In this document: piece after piece, positions 24,855 through 33,348 of the stretch | Position numbering within the stretch: position 1 is the stretch's first letter | Layout of the letters: the number at the start of each line of letters is the position of its first letter | Source of the DNA: a virus | Reading direction: 5' to 3' (one strand) | Virus record (IMG/VR): IMGVR_UViG_3300033153_004637 | Coordinates: 1-47,880 of that record | Length of the DNA: 47,880 nt | Position numbers and translations under genes: made by a program | The notes under the pieces: generated by a model | Database searches by the model: none | Seen by the model: only the letters and a program-made list of their open reading frames with translations | Told to the model about the DNA's origin: nothing

Positions 24855-25856
24855 TTACCCTTGGCGCAGTTTTTCTTGTTCTTCCTGTATTCGCACAAGC
24901 GAAGCACGAAGATCAAGTTTCCCATTTGCGCCTTTTGGTAGTGCTTGTGGTGCGGCAGCTTTTGACTTGCCGCTTGTGTGCAAGGCTTTAGTCTTAGCGA
25001 CTCGCTTCTTGCGCTCTTTCTCGCCGGAGTTGACCGTATCCGTCTTGTGGGCTTCTATGTCAGCGGCAAATATCCTGTCTACCTTCGCGCGAAGATAATC
25101 AGGGTCGCCGCCGAGTAGATAGGCACCCACTACTTGGGGGTCTAAATCCTGCTCGGTCATGTACTGCTGAAATCGTTCCGTATATTCCTGGGGGGTCGGC
25201 ATGGTGCCAACTTGTCCCTTGAGATATTCATATCCGGCAGCAAGCTGTCTGTCGATAGATGTCTTATGTTCAACCCGCTGCTTTTCATCAGTCGTTGTCT
25301 TCTGTATTGTATTAGCAGTACCCTCCACTGCGTCAAGCCTCTGAGCCATGAGGTTATTCCTCTCAATCAGCTTAGTAACAAGTGGATCATCCTTATACTG
25401 CTCAGGCACATCCATAGGTGCTGTCCCCTGCTGTGCGGGCTGTGCCTGTTTGCCACCTGTCATATAATCGACATTCATCTTAAGCATCTTTTCGTCATTT
25501 TCCATACGGTCGATTATGGCGTTGTAACGCTCCATCTTCTTTTTCTCCTCAGCATTAGCCTGTGACTTCTTAGTATAATCGGCACGCCTCAGATAACCCT
25601 TCTCAGCCTCCTCCGCTGTTACCTTAGTACCATCTTCCAATTCAAACAAGTATTCAGGTTCATCTGCAACTTCTTCAACGGCTTCCTCAGCTTCCTCGGC
25701 CACTTCTTCCTCAGTCCCCGGTGCCTCTGCCCTCTGACGCTCGATGAGCACCTGAGTCACAGGGTCAAGAAGCTCAAAGCCGTCACCCTCATCAGCAGCC
25801 ACTTCCTCGGCTACTTCATCCTCTGCAATTTGTCCTGTTTCTTCGTTAGTCATCAA
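24855..25856 (-). CDS. Capsid scaffolding protein
   Basis: 333 residues, very acidic N-terminal 70 residues (Glu/Asp/Ala runs), long helical middle, and basic Lys-rich C-terminus (KERKKRVAKTKALHTSGKSK) as in scaffolding proteins that bind coat through a basic tail. Immediately precedes the capsid gene. Overlaps the upstream gene by 11 bases. Confidence 0.78.
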   Translation of the reverse strand: MMTNEETGQIAEDEVAEEVAADEGDGFELLDPVTQVLIERQRAEAPGTEEEVAEEAEEAVEEVADEPEYLFELEDGTKVTAEEAEKGYLRRADYTKKSQANAEEKKKMERYNAIIDRMENDEKMLKMNVDYMTGGKQAQPAQQGTAPMDVPEQYKDDPLVTKLIERNNLMAQRLDAVEGTANTIQKTTTDEKQRVEHKTSIDRQLAAGYEYLKGQVGTMPTPQEYTERFQQYMTEQDLDPQVVGAYLLGGDPDYLRAKVDRIFAADIEAHKTDTVNSGEKERKKRVAKTKALHTSGKSKAAAPQALPKGANGKLDLRASLVRIQEEQEKLRQG

Positions 25857-26268
25857 TATATACCGCCTCTCGTTGTTCTGGTGGAAGCGATGCTTTAAAT
25901 CGCCTCTGGTCTTCTATGTCCAAACTGGTCATTTGGTTATAAGGTGGGCAGAGATAATTCAATACCATCTGTGGTATAGGCTTCATCTTAAACGTCGGGT
26001 GGGTACGCGCGTAATTCAACGCCACAAAGTCACATACCACGAAAAACATAGCCGCCTCTGTAGCCTCCTGCCCTTGTGAAGCCTCAAGATGCGCAGAGCC
26101 TATAGCGCTGTTAGGGTGATAAGTCAACCTGTCCAGCGCCCTGGGCAACACCTCTAAGTCCGTTAGAAACAGATGCTTGTAGAGTTGCGTAAGGTCACGC
26201 ATATCTTCTACCGGCACCCCAAGGTACTCCCACGGATTAGGGAATATGCTTTTAGGTTCTTGTGCCAC
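25846..26268 (-). CDS. Hypothetical protein of the head module
   Basis: 140 residues, GTG start 7 bases after AGGAG. Mostly helical (DLTQLYKHLFLTDLEVLPRA), C-terminus acidic. It lies between portal and scaffold genes. No family recognised; could be a head assembly or minor head protein. Confidence 0.6.
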   Translation of the reverse strand: MAQEPKSIFPNPWEYLGVPVEDMRDLTQLYKHLFLTDLEVLPRALDRLTYHPNSAIGSAHLEASQGQEATEAAMFFVVCDFVALNYARTHPTFKMKPIPQMVLNYLCPPYNQMTSLDIEDQRRFKASLPPEQREAVYIDD

Positions 26269-26524
26269 GTGTCAACTCCTCCGAGTGCGTTCTTGTGAAC
26301 CGCCGCCCCGCGCCGTCAGCCGTGGGTGGCGGCTCTTCAATGTTAAACGTCTGGAACCCTTTGCGTATTTCTTCCTCAACTTTATTATCGTCTTCGCTGC
26401 TGTTCCCAATGTTGAACGGCCTCCAAGTAGGCTTGGTCTTCAGCTTCAATACAACCAACGCTGAGGCGAAGGCACTAAGTCCCATCAAAACTGCTATGAG
26501 TATTCCGTATCCGATAGCTTGCAT
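26252..26524 (-). CDS. Single-pass membrane protein
   Basis: 90 residues from ATG 26522-26524, behind GGGGGTGGTGG. One membrane helix at about 2-27 (AIGYGILIAVLMGLSAFASA), then a charged soluble tail with a Pro stretch. Overlaps both neighbours. Function unknown. Confidence 0.6.
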   Translation of the reverse strand: MQAIGYGILIAVLMGLSAFASALVVLKLKTKPTWRPFNIGNSSEDDNKVEEEIRKGFQTFNIEEPPPTADGAGRRFTRTHSEELTRGTRT

Positions 26525-26831
26525 ATCCACCACCCCCTATCTGGCAATAGATAGATTCCAAGAGCTTTGCTTGTTCCTCGCACTCCCTCGATAAGTCTTC
26601 ACACTGTCGCTTAAGCCGGTTATATGCACGGACAGAATATGAAGAAGGTGTGAATACTCCAAGATCTGCCAGAAGTCCAAGCCGCATAAGGTCTTGGCGT
26701 GTATACGCTCGTTTAAATTTACAAATCCTATTCAGTGCAAGCCACTCCTTAAGGTCATACATATTCACATAAAACCGCCATTTGACAACGGCTTGAGCCC
26801 ATCGCGCCCACTCTCTTGTTTGATTAAACAT
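26475..26831 (-). CDS. Small basic helical protein
   Basis: 118 residues, aromatic and basic N-terminus (TREWARWAQAVVKWRFYVNM) and a C-terminal helix (NRLKRQCEDLSRECEEQAKL). It directly follows the portal gene stop. Possibly a minor head protein; no family recognised. Confidence 0.55.
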   Translation of the reverse strand: MFNQTREWARWAQAVVKWRFYVNMYDLKEWLALNRICKFKRAYTRQDLMRLGLLADLGVFTPSSYSVRAYNRLKRQCEDLSRECEEQAKLLESIYCQIGGGGYASYRIRNTHSSFDGT

Positions 26832-28838
26832 TTATCCCGCTCCTCTTGTTTGTTCTTCCTCTTGTTTCTGTTGCATCATCTGTTGCATCATTTGCATCTG
26901 CCGCTTAACCGAGTCCATCATCACTGGGTCTTCGCTCTCATCAGCCACGGCCTGAAGGTCATAAGGCGCAAAGCCCTGTGGGTTAGCCGAAGTAAACAAT
27001 GCTAACGCACGCTGTAACTTAGAATCAGGGGTCAATGCTTCGAGGGGCTGTAAGATGATGCGTACATCGAAAGCACCGACTGTCATATCGTTAAGCCGTG
27101 TGGCCTTACCCTCTTGCTTCTGGTTAATAACCTCAAAGGAATCATCAGTAGCGCCGATACGCAGTTGCGTCTGCTCAGTCATATTTGACTGGATAATCAT
27201 CAACAGCTTATGCGCCATCCTTGTCAAAAAGTCCCTTAGCTCCCTCTGATACTCACGCCACCTTGCCCGTCCCGCTTCCTTCAACTGTCTTATCATAGGC
27301 TCTGATGCACGTTCCATATTAGGATATCCACCTAATTCAACGTCACTGACACCTGTGATAAGCTCTATCTGCTTCATCATTTGGTATGTATTAGAAATCA
27401 ATTCGCCGGCTATCATAGGTGGCTGTACCCAATACAAAGCTGCACGTGGGTCGCCATTGACAGCTATGACACTGCCAGCCAACGCTGTTATCTGATTCGG
27501 GTCTATCTCAATCATATCAACGTTCATCGCTAACATCGGGCAAGAACAAAGGCTGATATGATCCTGAAACTTACCAAGCCACAGATTAAGCATCTCCTGA
27601 AGGCTCATACAGCGTTCAGTAACACTCCACTGATAGATATCAGTGCCGGTCTCAGGGGTTGTCATTATGACAAATGGGTGTATGCCGCGACCTTCCTCGT
27701 CGGTGTAAGGGGTCTCACCGTCCTCTAACACTATAAACTTGTCACCACCGAACACAGTGCGCCGCCAGCCGTTATACTTCTCCCGTTCACCGTTCTTGTT
27801 GTCAACGGCCATCAGGTTATGCTCTTCAACATGCTTGAGTATGGTTATTAAATGAGGGTTCTTCTCTATGGCCTGCATTACTGCGGCCTCAAATTCCTCA
27901 TCATTCATCTGTTGCCCGGTTTCTTCGTTGACCGCTTGCCCTTGCATACGCGCCTGCATTGCACCTTGCCTGACCTGCATCACTATTTCTTCATATTGCG
28001 CTTGGTGGTCTTCCGAGTGCGCTTTGTGGTCTTGCTCAAGGACGACTCTCGGTGCCTTGCCACGCTCAATCTCCTCCCGCTCGCCAACGATTTCCACCGA
28101 GGTAACACTCTCTGGTATCCTCTCTGTTTCGTCAGTTCTTATATAAAGCTCGTGGATGCGTGCCATATGCGTGTAGCTGTAGTCACCGTCACGCTCCGTC
28201 ATAAACTCCATCTGGTCATCATAAGAACCATCGGCATTGGTATAATCAATGTCACGCCACTTATCGGGATACAGTTCCCTTATCTGCATCGCCGTCATCC
28301 ACTCACTATGCCAATGATACGTGCCGTCTATATCAGGCCGTCTAACACCCGGCTCACCCATGTAGTTGTACGGGTCAACAAACTCAATGCGTGTAGGCAC
28401 AAGGCGTTCAGGGTCATGTGTTACCTTCCCAATGCTATAACCCTTCACCAACGAGTCAATGATATGCCCGTATAACTTCACAGCCAAGCTGTCCTGTTCG
28501 CAAGCTATGCGAAGAACTTCATTATGTATCTTTGTCATCTTGGCATCTTCGGGGTTCTTAGGAGCCGTCTGGAACACTATACTTGAATCAGTAAGGTTGG
28601 AAGCAATTATGTCCATATGTGGCCCGACAATATTGAACACCGGCATAGCAAGTCCGCTACGTCGATATACACGCCATTGGTCACCAAGATAGAACTCATA
28701 GGCACGTTCATGCCGTAAGTAAATGGGCCAGTAGAACTGGCGGCAATGTTCATTGAGCTTTTTGCCAAAGTCTGATAGACTGGCAGGTTCGCCCATATTC
28801 AGGGCTTCAGATGTGCTTTTGTTTATATTACGCGCCAT
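26832..28838 (-). CDS. Portal protein
   Basis: 668 residues, the size of podophage portals. N-terminus HERAYEFYLGDQW followed by GLAMPVFNIVGPHMDIIASN is the usual P22-type portal opening. The C-terminus ends in a Met/Gln-rich helix (QMQMMQQMMQQKQEEEQ) like a barrel or disordered tail. It forms the dodecameric DNA channel and terminase dock. Overlaps the terminase gene end by 16 bases. Confidence 0.88.
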   Translation of the reverse strand: MARNINKSTSEALNMGEPASLSDFGKKLNEHCRQFYWPIYLRHERAYEFYLGDQWRVYRRSGLAMPVFNIVGPHMDIIASNLTDSSIVFQTAPKNPEDAKMTKIHNEVLRIACEQDSLAVKLYGHIIDSLVKGYSIGKVTHDPERLVPTRIEFVDPYNYMGEPGVRRPDIDGTYHWHSEWMTAMQIRELYPDKWRDIDYTNADGSYDDQMEFMTERDGDYSYTHMARIHELYIRTDETERIPESVTSVEIVGEREEIERGKAPRVVLEQDHKAHSEDHQAQYEEIVMQVRQGAMQARMQGQAVNEETGQQMNDEEFEAAVMQAIEKNPHLITILKHVEEHNLMAVDNKNGEREKYNGWRRTVFGGDKFIVLEDGETPYTDEEGRGIHPFVIMTTPETGTDIYQWSVTERCMSLQEMLNLWLGKFQDHISLCSCPMLAMNVDMIEIDPNQITALAGSVIAVNGDPRAALYWVQPPMIAGELISNTYQMMKQIELITGVSDVELGGYPNMERASEPMIRQLKEAGRARWREYQRELRDFLTRMAHKLLMIIQSNMTEQTQLRIGATDDSFEVINQKQEGKATRLNDMTVGAFDVRIILQPLEALTPDSKLQRALALFTSANPQGFAPYDLQAVADESEDPVMMDSVKRQMQMMQQMMQQKQEEEQTRGAG

Positions 28839-30625
28839 AAGTCTCTCTCATTACGCTTTCCCCAAGAGTCTTTATCAAATCTATTCTTGCGCTGTCTTGA
28901 CTCCTTCGCCCCCGCCATCGGGTCATAACCAGGGTTCTTCCTGGTATGTGCAAAGTCCACATGGTCACTCATCGCATCAGCCACATCGTCCGATTCGCCC
29001 CTTGACATAGCCCCTACAAACGCTAATAGTTCCTGTTCTAATACTCCGCTACGCATCCGAGGATGATGCCATATACGATATGTCTCATAATATGATTCAA
29101 GCCGTGTAACACGCTCACCCTTGCTTTGCGTTGTCTTACGTTTTATAGGAACAAGTTTTATCCTTAATTCACTACCCCACCGTGGGTCACGTTGCAAACT
29201 CTCCACGTATTGATGCTGTGTCGCATTAGCCTCAATGCCCACAGCCTTGCAATCCCACTTGACGTATAACTCTTCAATCTTCCGTTTAGACTGTGACGTT
29301 GTTAGCTTTTGCCGTACTACCTCAAGGACTATCAACCATCTCAGCCGGGACTTAGGCTCTATCCAATGCCCACAAACCACGATGCCGTTGTAATCATTCT
29401 GAGGGCCATCACCATAAGCCGGGTCAACTGTCATATAATTAGTGACTTCATTAACTGGTATCTTGCGGAGCTTCAATATGGGCTTGCCCTTCTCATCTTT
29501 GCCCGTTTGCTCCTCACCACATGTATAATATTTCTCAGCTTGACCCTTATTATTTAACTCCGTCACGATGGTATAGTAACGGAAGTTAGCAGGGTCAAAG
29601 GAACGATCTTCAGGTGGTATCGGGTCATTAAGCATCTGGCAGCCAAACTTATAAGCTCCGTGCTTGTGCTTCCATTCGAGAATTGTCTTCTTCGATTGCT
29701 TCTCAGGCCAGATAACATCAGTCTCTTGCTCATCTGACCACGCCGCCAGTAGATACACAATGCAAGAATCATCTTCCTCAATGTTCTCCATCGGCTTGTT
29801 GTAAAGGAGCGTCTTATCTTTTAACTTCTCATAAAACCTCGGCGCAAGCTCTTTCATTATTTCATTGTTTACATCAGCAAAATGCCAACGTGTTGCGGCA
29901 TAAAAGCGCCTTGTCCTATCACCGTCACCTAAATAATCAAGGTTCTTCCAACCGTCGACTACCTTCAATATCTGGTCAATCGTACCGACGTTAGTTTCAT
30001 TATGCGGGTCATCATTAATGAGCACCCCGAAATGGTCACCCGTCTTAGGGGCTGAGAACGAACCGGCCATCACACTCGGTTCCTTGCGGTTAGCTGTACG
30101 GTTACAGGTAATCAGCTTGCTCTGTGTACCCCAACTTTTCACGTCCTTGTCGGCAGGACACCACTCCGGGTAACACAAACGGAACAGCCTGTTCTCTGTG
30201 AAGATGGGCCGTATAGCCGCTCCAACAATTCTTTCCGCTAAGTCAAGGTGCTGTGAATTAACAAGGACACATTCTTCAGGGTCATTAATCAGAACCCATA
30301 TCGTACCCGCTGTAGTTATCAACTGAGTCTTCAGATGGAATCTCGGAATAAGATAGAGCACTTCCTTCTGTGGTATCTCCCCCCTCATGCACTTCATGAA
30401 CAATTCCACCATTTCCAGGTGGAACCACTTCAGCGGGAGTATCTTCTGCACTTTCCCCCGCACCTTCACATCCGTCGGCCACAAGATGCACTGTATCAGC
30501 ACATTCATGTCCCTTATCCCCAGTTCCCTCAATACCACTATCTTGTCCGATGACGATAGTTGTCCCCACTGGGTTATTTTGCAATATGGCGCTAACGCCT
30601 GGTGATATGGCAGGTTTAGTTCCAT
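28823..30625 (-). CDS. terL: Terminase large subunit
   Basis: 600 residues from ATG 30623-30625 behind AGGTGAG. The ATPase has a terminase-type Walker A, PRFHLKTQ (about 94-101), and Walker B, VLINDDPH (201-208). The nuclease has Asp401 (TVDPAYGD), Glu465 (GIEAN) and Asp547/550 (DDVADAMSDHV). It packages DNA into the procapsid through the portal. Its first 113 residues, including Walker A, overlap the small-subunit gene in another frame by 341 bases, far more than usual. Confidence 0.95.
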   Translation of the reverse strand: MELNLPYHQALAPYCKITQWGQLSSSDKIVVLRELGIRDMNVLIQCILWPTDVKVRGKVQKILPLKWFHLEMVELFMKCMRGEIPQKEVLYLIPRFHLKTQLITTAGTIWVLINDPEECVLVNSQHLDLAERIVGAAIRPIFTENRLFRLCYPEWCPADKDVKSWGTQSKLITCNRTANRKEPSVMAGSFSAPKTGDHFGVLINDDPHNETNVGTIDQILKVVDGWKNLDYLGDGDRTRRFYAATRWHFADVNNEIMKELAPRFYEKLKDKTLLYNKPMENIEEDDSCIVYLLAAWSDEQETDVIWPEKQSKKTILEWKHKHGAYKFGCQMLNDPIPPEDRSFDPANFRYYTIVTELNNKGQAEKYYTCGEEQTGKDEKGKPILKLRKIPVNEVTNYMTVDPAYGDGPQNDYNGIVVCGHWIEPKSRLRWLIVLEVVRQKLTTSQSKRKIEELYVKWDCKAVGIEANATQHQYVESLQRDPRWGSELRIKLVPIKRKTTQSKGERVTRLESYYETYRIWHHPRMRSGVLEQELLAFVGAMSRGESDDVADAMSDHVDFAHTRKNPGYDPMAGAKESRQRKNRFDKDSWGKRNERDLWRVI

Positions 30626-31001
30626 CGTCAGCACTCACCTTTGGCATAATCATTTCTGCGGCTGTCTTGAATGACGCGGTGCTCTCTTTCGACTTGACAG
30701 CGTGTTGATAAGCGGCCTCAAGTAATAGCGGCTCCATTAACGGGGCAAGATACTTCTTCCAATCCTTGATATATATTCGTATGCGCCCTATCATCGTGTC
30801 AAGAACAATAGGCTTCTCTTTGCCCTCAACCCTGATATCGTAGTAGACAAGGTCGCCTTCATCATCACGCTTCGCAATCATTTCACGTGAAACACCGATA
30901 ACCTTGAGTTTAGACAGCGTACCGGCCTTGACGTGTTCGTAAACGTCCAGCACCATTTGCTCAAGCATCTCATCGCTAAATGCCGGTTCAAACTCAGCCA
31001 C
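30285..31001 (-). CDS. terS: Terminase small subunit with a long overprinted tail
   Basis: 238 residues, GTG start behind GGAGG. Residues 1-120 (FSDEMLEQMVLDVYEHVKAG; DWKKYLAPLMEPLLLEAAYQ; MIMPKV) are a compact helical domain and, from position just before TerL, the likely DNA-recognition subunit. Residues 126-238 are low-complexity Gly/Asp/Glu/Ser sequence encoded over the start of terL. Acidic tails occur in some small terminases, so the frame may be real; loss of an earlier stop is the alternative. Assignment rests mainly on gene order. Confidence 0.62.
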   Translation of the reverse strand: MAEFEPAFSDEMLEQMVLDVYEHVKAGTLSKLKVIGVSREMIAKRDDEGDLVYYDIRVEGKEKPIVLDTMIGRIRIYIKDWKKYLAPLMEPLLLEAAYQHAVKSKESTASFKTAAEMIMPKVSADDGTKPAISPGVSAILQNNPVGTTIVIGQDSGIEGTGDKGHECADTVHLVADGCEGAGESAEDTPAEVVPPGNGGIVHEVHEGGDTTEGSALSYSEIPSEDSVDNYSGYDMGSD

Positions 31002-31414
31002 TATGCCTCCGGGTCGAAATAACCGTCCTTGTCAGAGTCGTCGCGCTCATTGCCCGTCATCTCTCGCGGCACCGGCCTTTCATCCCACCAGTAATTCTTA
31101 CGCCTTACCACGGGTTCATCGAAGTTGCACATCCCCATTTCAGGCCAATTATGGAAGTCCACATATACAGCGTCACTGGAGATGATAGGATAGATGCTCC
31201 ACGACTTAGCATTATGCTCTGCGGCAACATTGACACAATACCGTGCAAGGTCTGTCAGCTTATGCCCGTAACACGAACACCCACGCTTACCACGCTTCTT
31301 AGCCCTGCGTTCGCCACGCGATAACTCAATCACACGCGTATGGACAACTTTGTTTTTAGAACGCTTGTAAGTCCCATCGGTGAAGGAGCCGGGTTTTATG
31401 ATGTTCTGTGTCAT
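31001..31414 (-). CDS. Hypothetical basic protein, first gene of the packaging operon
   Basis: 137 residues from ATG 31412-31414. It has a Lys/Arg-rich segment (LSRGERRAKKRGKRG) followed by Cys-x-Cys and a His (GCSCYGHKLTDLARYC), then an acidic end. The ribosome site is weak. The frame is open to 31495, but that would run through the promoter and operator. Possibly a nucleic-acid-binding protein. Its stop overlaps the terS GTG (TAGTG). Confidence 0.62.
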   Translation of the reverse strand: MTQNIIKPGSFTDGTYKRSKNKVVHTRVIELSRGERRAKKRGKRGCSCYGHKLTDLARYCVNVAAEHNAKSWSIYPIISSDAVYVDFHNWPEMGMCNFDEPVVRRKNYWWDERPVPREMTGNERDDSDKDGYFDPEA

Positions 31415-31452
31415 AATGCTACAACCCGCTATTCCCGATAAGGTTATGCGGG

Positions 31453-31471
31453 ATGTATCATAATGATACAT
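31453..31471. promoter_or_regulatory. Perfect 19-bp palindrome over the late promoter (operator candidate)
   Basis: ATGTATCAT-A-ATGATACAT, 9-bp arms around a single base. It begins within the -10 hexamer and extends over the predicted start point, so binding would block polymerase. No second complete copy was noticed. Confidence 0.7.
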
Positions 31472-31495
31472 AGCACAAGAAATAGATTTTGTCAA
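31467..31495 (-). promoter_or_regulatory. Promoter for the packaging/structural operon
   Basis: Minus strand TTGACA (31495-31490), 17 bases, then TATGTA (31472-31467) with a TGC extended -10. Start near 31460. It lies at the boundary between the sugar cassette and the terminase genes. Confidence 0.65.
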
Positions 31496-31509
31496 TGGGG
31501 TAAATGGGA

Positions 31510-32253
31510 TTATTTTGAGATTGTTTTTACCTTCAACGCCGTGGGGCTAAGACTGACTACCTCGGTGCCACGTGCCGCCAGCCATTGGCACAAGCCATTA
31601 GCCATCCTCAAGTGCTTCGATGTGCCATCGGGCAATAATCTTGGGTTAATATTCTCAGTGCCATCAAAGTAAGTGCTGCCTGTCATATCAAAGCCAACAA
31701 GTATAATACGCTTCGCGCCCTTCCAATAGGCAAGCTGCACCGCCTGCATACCTATATTGCCGCCTGCACGAAGCATACCTTCCAACGGGGCGAACTTAGG
31801 GTCTGCACGTAACGTATAGCCATGATGGAAAAAGTAAGGGACGTTGGGATATAGCTGCGTTAATGCGACATCTCTGCTTGGCGAAGTAGAAAAAACAGGT
31901 GTCGGGTTCAGGTTATTATCCAAGGGGAACTCACAACCTATAACCGTGTCAACTTCATCTGTGAACCACTTCTGCTTAGGTAACGTGGTATCAGCACATA
32001 ACCATATAGACAGCGGCACACACGGCTTGTCGGGGCTTGCCGCCTTAGCCACGGCCATCCGTTCCCTGATGTCAGACGAGTGCGCCACGGCATCATTGCT
32101 CTGTAGCTGTATAGCCTTGTTGACACCTATCGTCCACGCGTCAAAGGGGATACGGCCATAATGCTCTTTACCATTAGGCCCCGTACCGATAACGTAAACA
32201 GTTTCACTTGGGAACTTCCAGTTGTGTTTCAGGATATTTATCAAGCCATTCAT
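31510..32253 (-). CDS. GT42/DUF115-like glycosyltransferase paralog C
   Basis: 247 residues. A Rossmann-like start (VYVIGTGPNGKEHYGR, then WTIGVNKAIQ) and the C-terminal block GGNIGMQAVQLAYWKGAKRI, ILVGFDMTGSTYFDGTEN and VVSLSPTALKVK resemble sialyltransferase family 42 and MptE/DUF115 proteins. Two further copies lie at 33348 and 35916. Likely transfers or handles an activated sugar; substrate unknown. The start overlaps the GNAT gene by 50 bases and has a poorly spaced ribosome site. Confidence 0.6.
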   Translation of the reverse strand: MNGLINILKHNWKFPSETVYVIGTGPNGKEHYGRIPFDAWTIGVNKAIQLQSNDAVAHSSDIRERMAVAKAASPDKPCVPLSIWLCADTTLPKQKWFTDEVDTVIGCEFPLDNNLNPTPVFSTSPSRDVALTQLYPNVPYFFHHGYTLRADPKFAPLEGMLRAGGNIGMQAVQLAYWKGAKRIILVGFDMTGSTYFDGTENINPRLLPDGTSKHLRMANGLCQWLAARGTEVVSLSPTALKVKTISK

Positions 32254-32785
32254 CCTTTGTTATGTCCATCAGGACGGAATCGTGATACTTGCTATCGTGG
32301 AAGTATGCTTTGCGATATTCGCCAACCTTCTTATAGCCGAACTCCTCATAAAACGCGACAGCAGGGTTAATGGCAAATACCTCAAGGCGCACCGTCAACA
32401 GGTTAAACTCATTAAATGCTATCTTGTGTAATTCGTGCATCGCCTTAAGGCCAACGCCCCTGCCGCGCCACTCGTCATCACCGATGTAGATGCCAAGTTC
32501 AGCGTGGCGACTTACCCAGTCAATACTGCTCCAAGCGCACTGCCCCACAAGCCACCATTTACCATCCCACACATCAATGGCATAGTATATATTACGGCTG
32601 TCGCCCACGGTGCCTTGATACCAGTTCTGCTGGTGTGGCTCATTTATAAAGCGGTGCTCCCTGTAGAAGTGCTTAAATTGGTTGCGCCATTCCTTAAGCA
32701 ACGGCAAGTCTTCAGGTTCAATAGCCCTGAGCCGCACCACACCCATCTTGTGTGTTTCGTGTTTAGGATCATCGGTGGTGTGCAT
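32204..32785 (-). CDS. GNAT N-acetyltransferase, PseH/RimL-like (copy 2)
   Basis: 193 residues. Core RLRAIEPEDLPLLKEWRN, acetyl-CoA loop RGRGVGLKAM (about 107-116) and C-terminal FYEEFGYKKVGEYRKA are the GNAT signature, closest in layout to PseH-type amino-sugar acetyltransferases. It is a tandem duplicate of 32788-33348 (shared CxWSxIDWVSRHAE and AIDVWDG). It may acetylate an amino sugar in the surrounding cassette; a protein substrate is possible. Confidence 0.85.
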   Translation of the reverse strand: MHTTDDPKHETHKMGVVRLRAIEPEDLPLLKEWRNQFKHFYREHRFINEPHQQNWYQGTVGDSRNIYYAIDVWDGKWWLVGQCAWSSIDWVSRHAELGIYIGDDEWRGRGVGLKAMHELHKIAFNEFNLLTVRLEVFAINPAVAFYEEFGYKKVGEYRKAYFHDSKYHDSVLMDITKDEWLDKYPETQLEVPK

Positions 32786-32787
32786 TT

Positions 32788-33348
32788 CTATCCAGACCCT
32801 CCTAACTCAGAATATCTGTCATCCCACAGTTTTCCCCATTCCCCACGGGTCATATCGAATAGTATCGAGTCGTGGTATTTGTCCTTGTAAAACTTGGCGT
32901 TTCTATACCGCCCTACTTCCTTATAGCCAAACTTGCGGAGAAAGTTAATGTTATAGGTATTGTATGCCCATACTTCACCGCGCACAGTATTCATATCGAG
33001 GTCTTGAAAAGCGATGCGATGTAATTCAATCGTCATCTTCAAACCATAACCCTTGCCACGGTACTCTGGATCGCCTATGTACCGCCCTACCTCTGCGTGC
33101 CTGCTAACCCAGTCTATATTGCTCCAATTACAAGAACCTATCAAACGCCAATCTTCACCATCCCATACATCTATGGCATAGTGGATAAACCGCTTGTCAT
33201 CCTGTATGGAGTTGTACCACTCCAGTTGGTGTGCATCAGTGATAAGGCGGTATTCCCTGAAGAAGTGCCGTAGTTCGTTGCGCCACTTCTTGAGCAGTGG
33301 CAAGTCTTCCAACTCTATAGCCCTGAGTCGTACCGCGCCTGATGGCAT
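32788..33348 (-). CDS. GNAT N-acetyltransferase, PseH/RimL-like (copy 1)
   Basis: 186 residues. RLRAIELEDLPLLKKWRN, acetyl-CoA loop RGKGYGLKM (about 97-105) and FLRKFGYKEVGRYRNA match the GNAT fold. It shares long identical blocks with the next gene, so the pair arose by tandem duplication; divergence suggests distinct substrates. GTG/ATG region overlaps the upstream gene end by one base. Confidence 0.85.
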   Translation of the reverse strand: MPSGAVRLRAIELEDLPLLKKWRNELRHFFREYRLITDAHQLEWYNSIQDDKRFIHYAIDVWDGEDWRLIGSCNWSNIDWVSRHAEVGRYIGDPEYRGKGYGLKMTIELHRIAFQDLDMNTVRGEVWAYNTYNINFLRKFGYKEVGRYRNAKFYKDKYHDSILFDMTRGEWGKLWDDRYSELGGSG

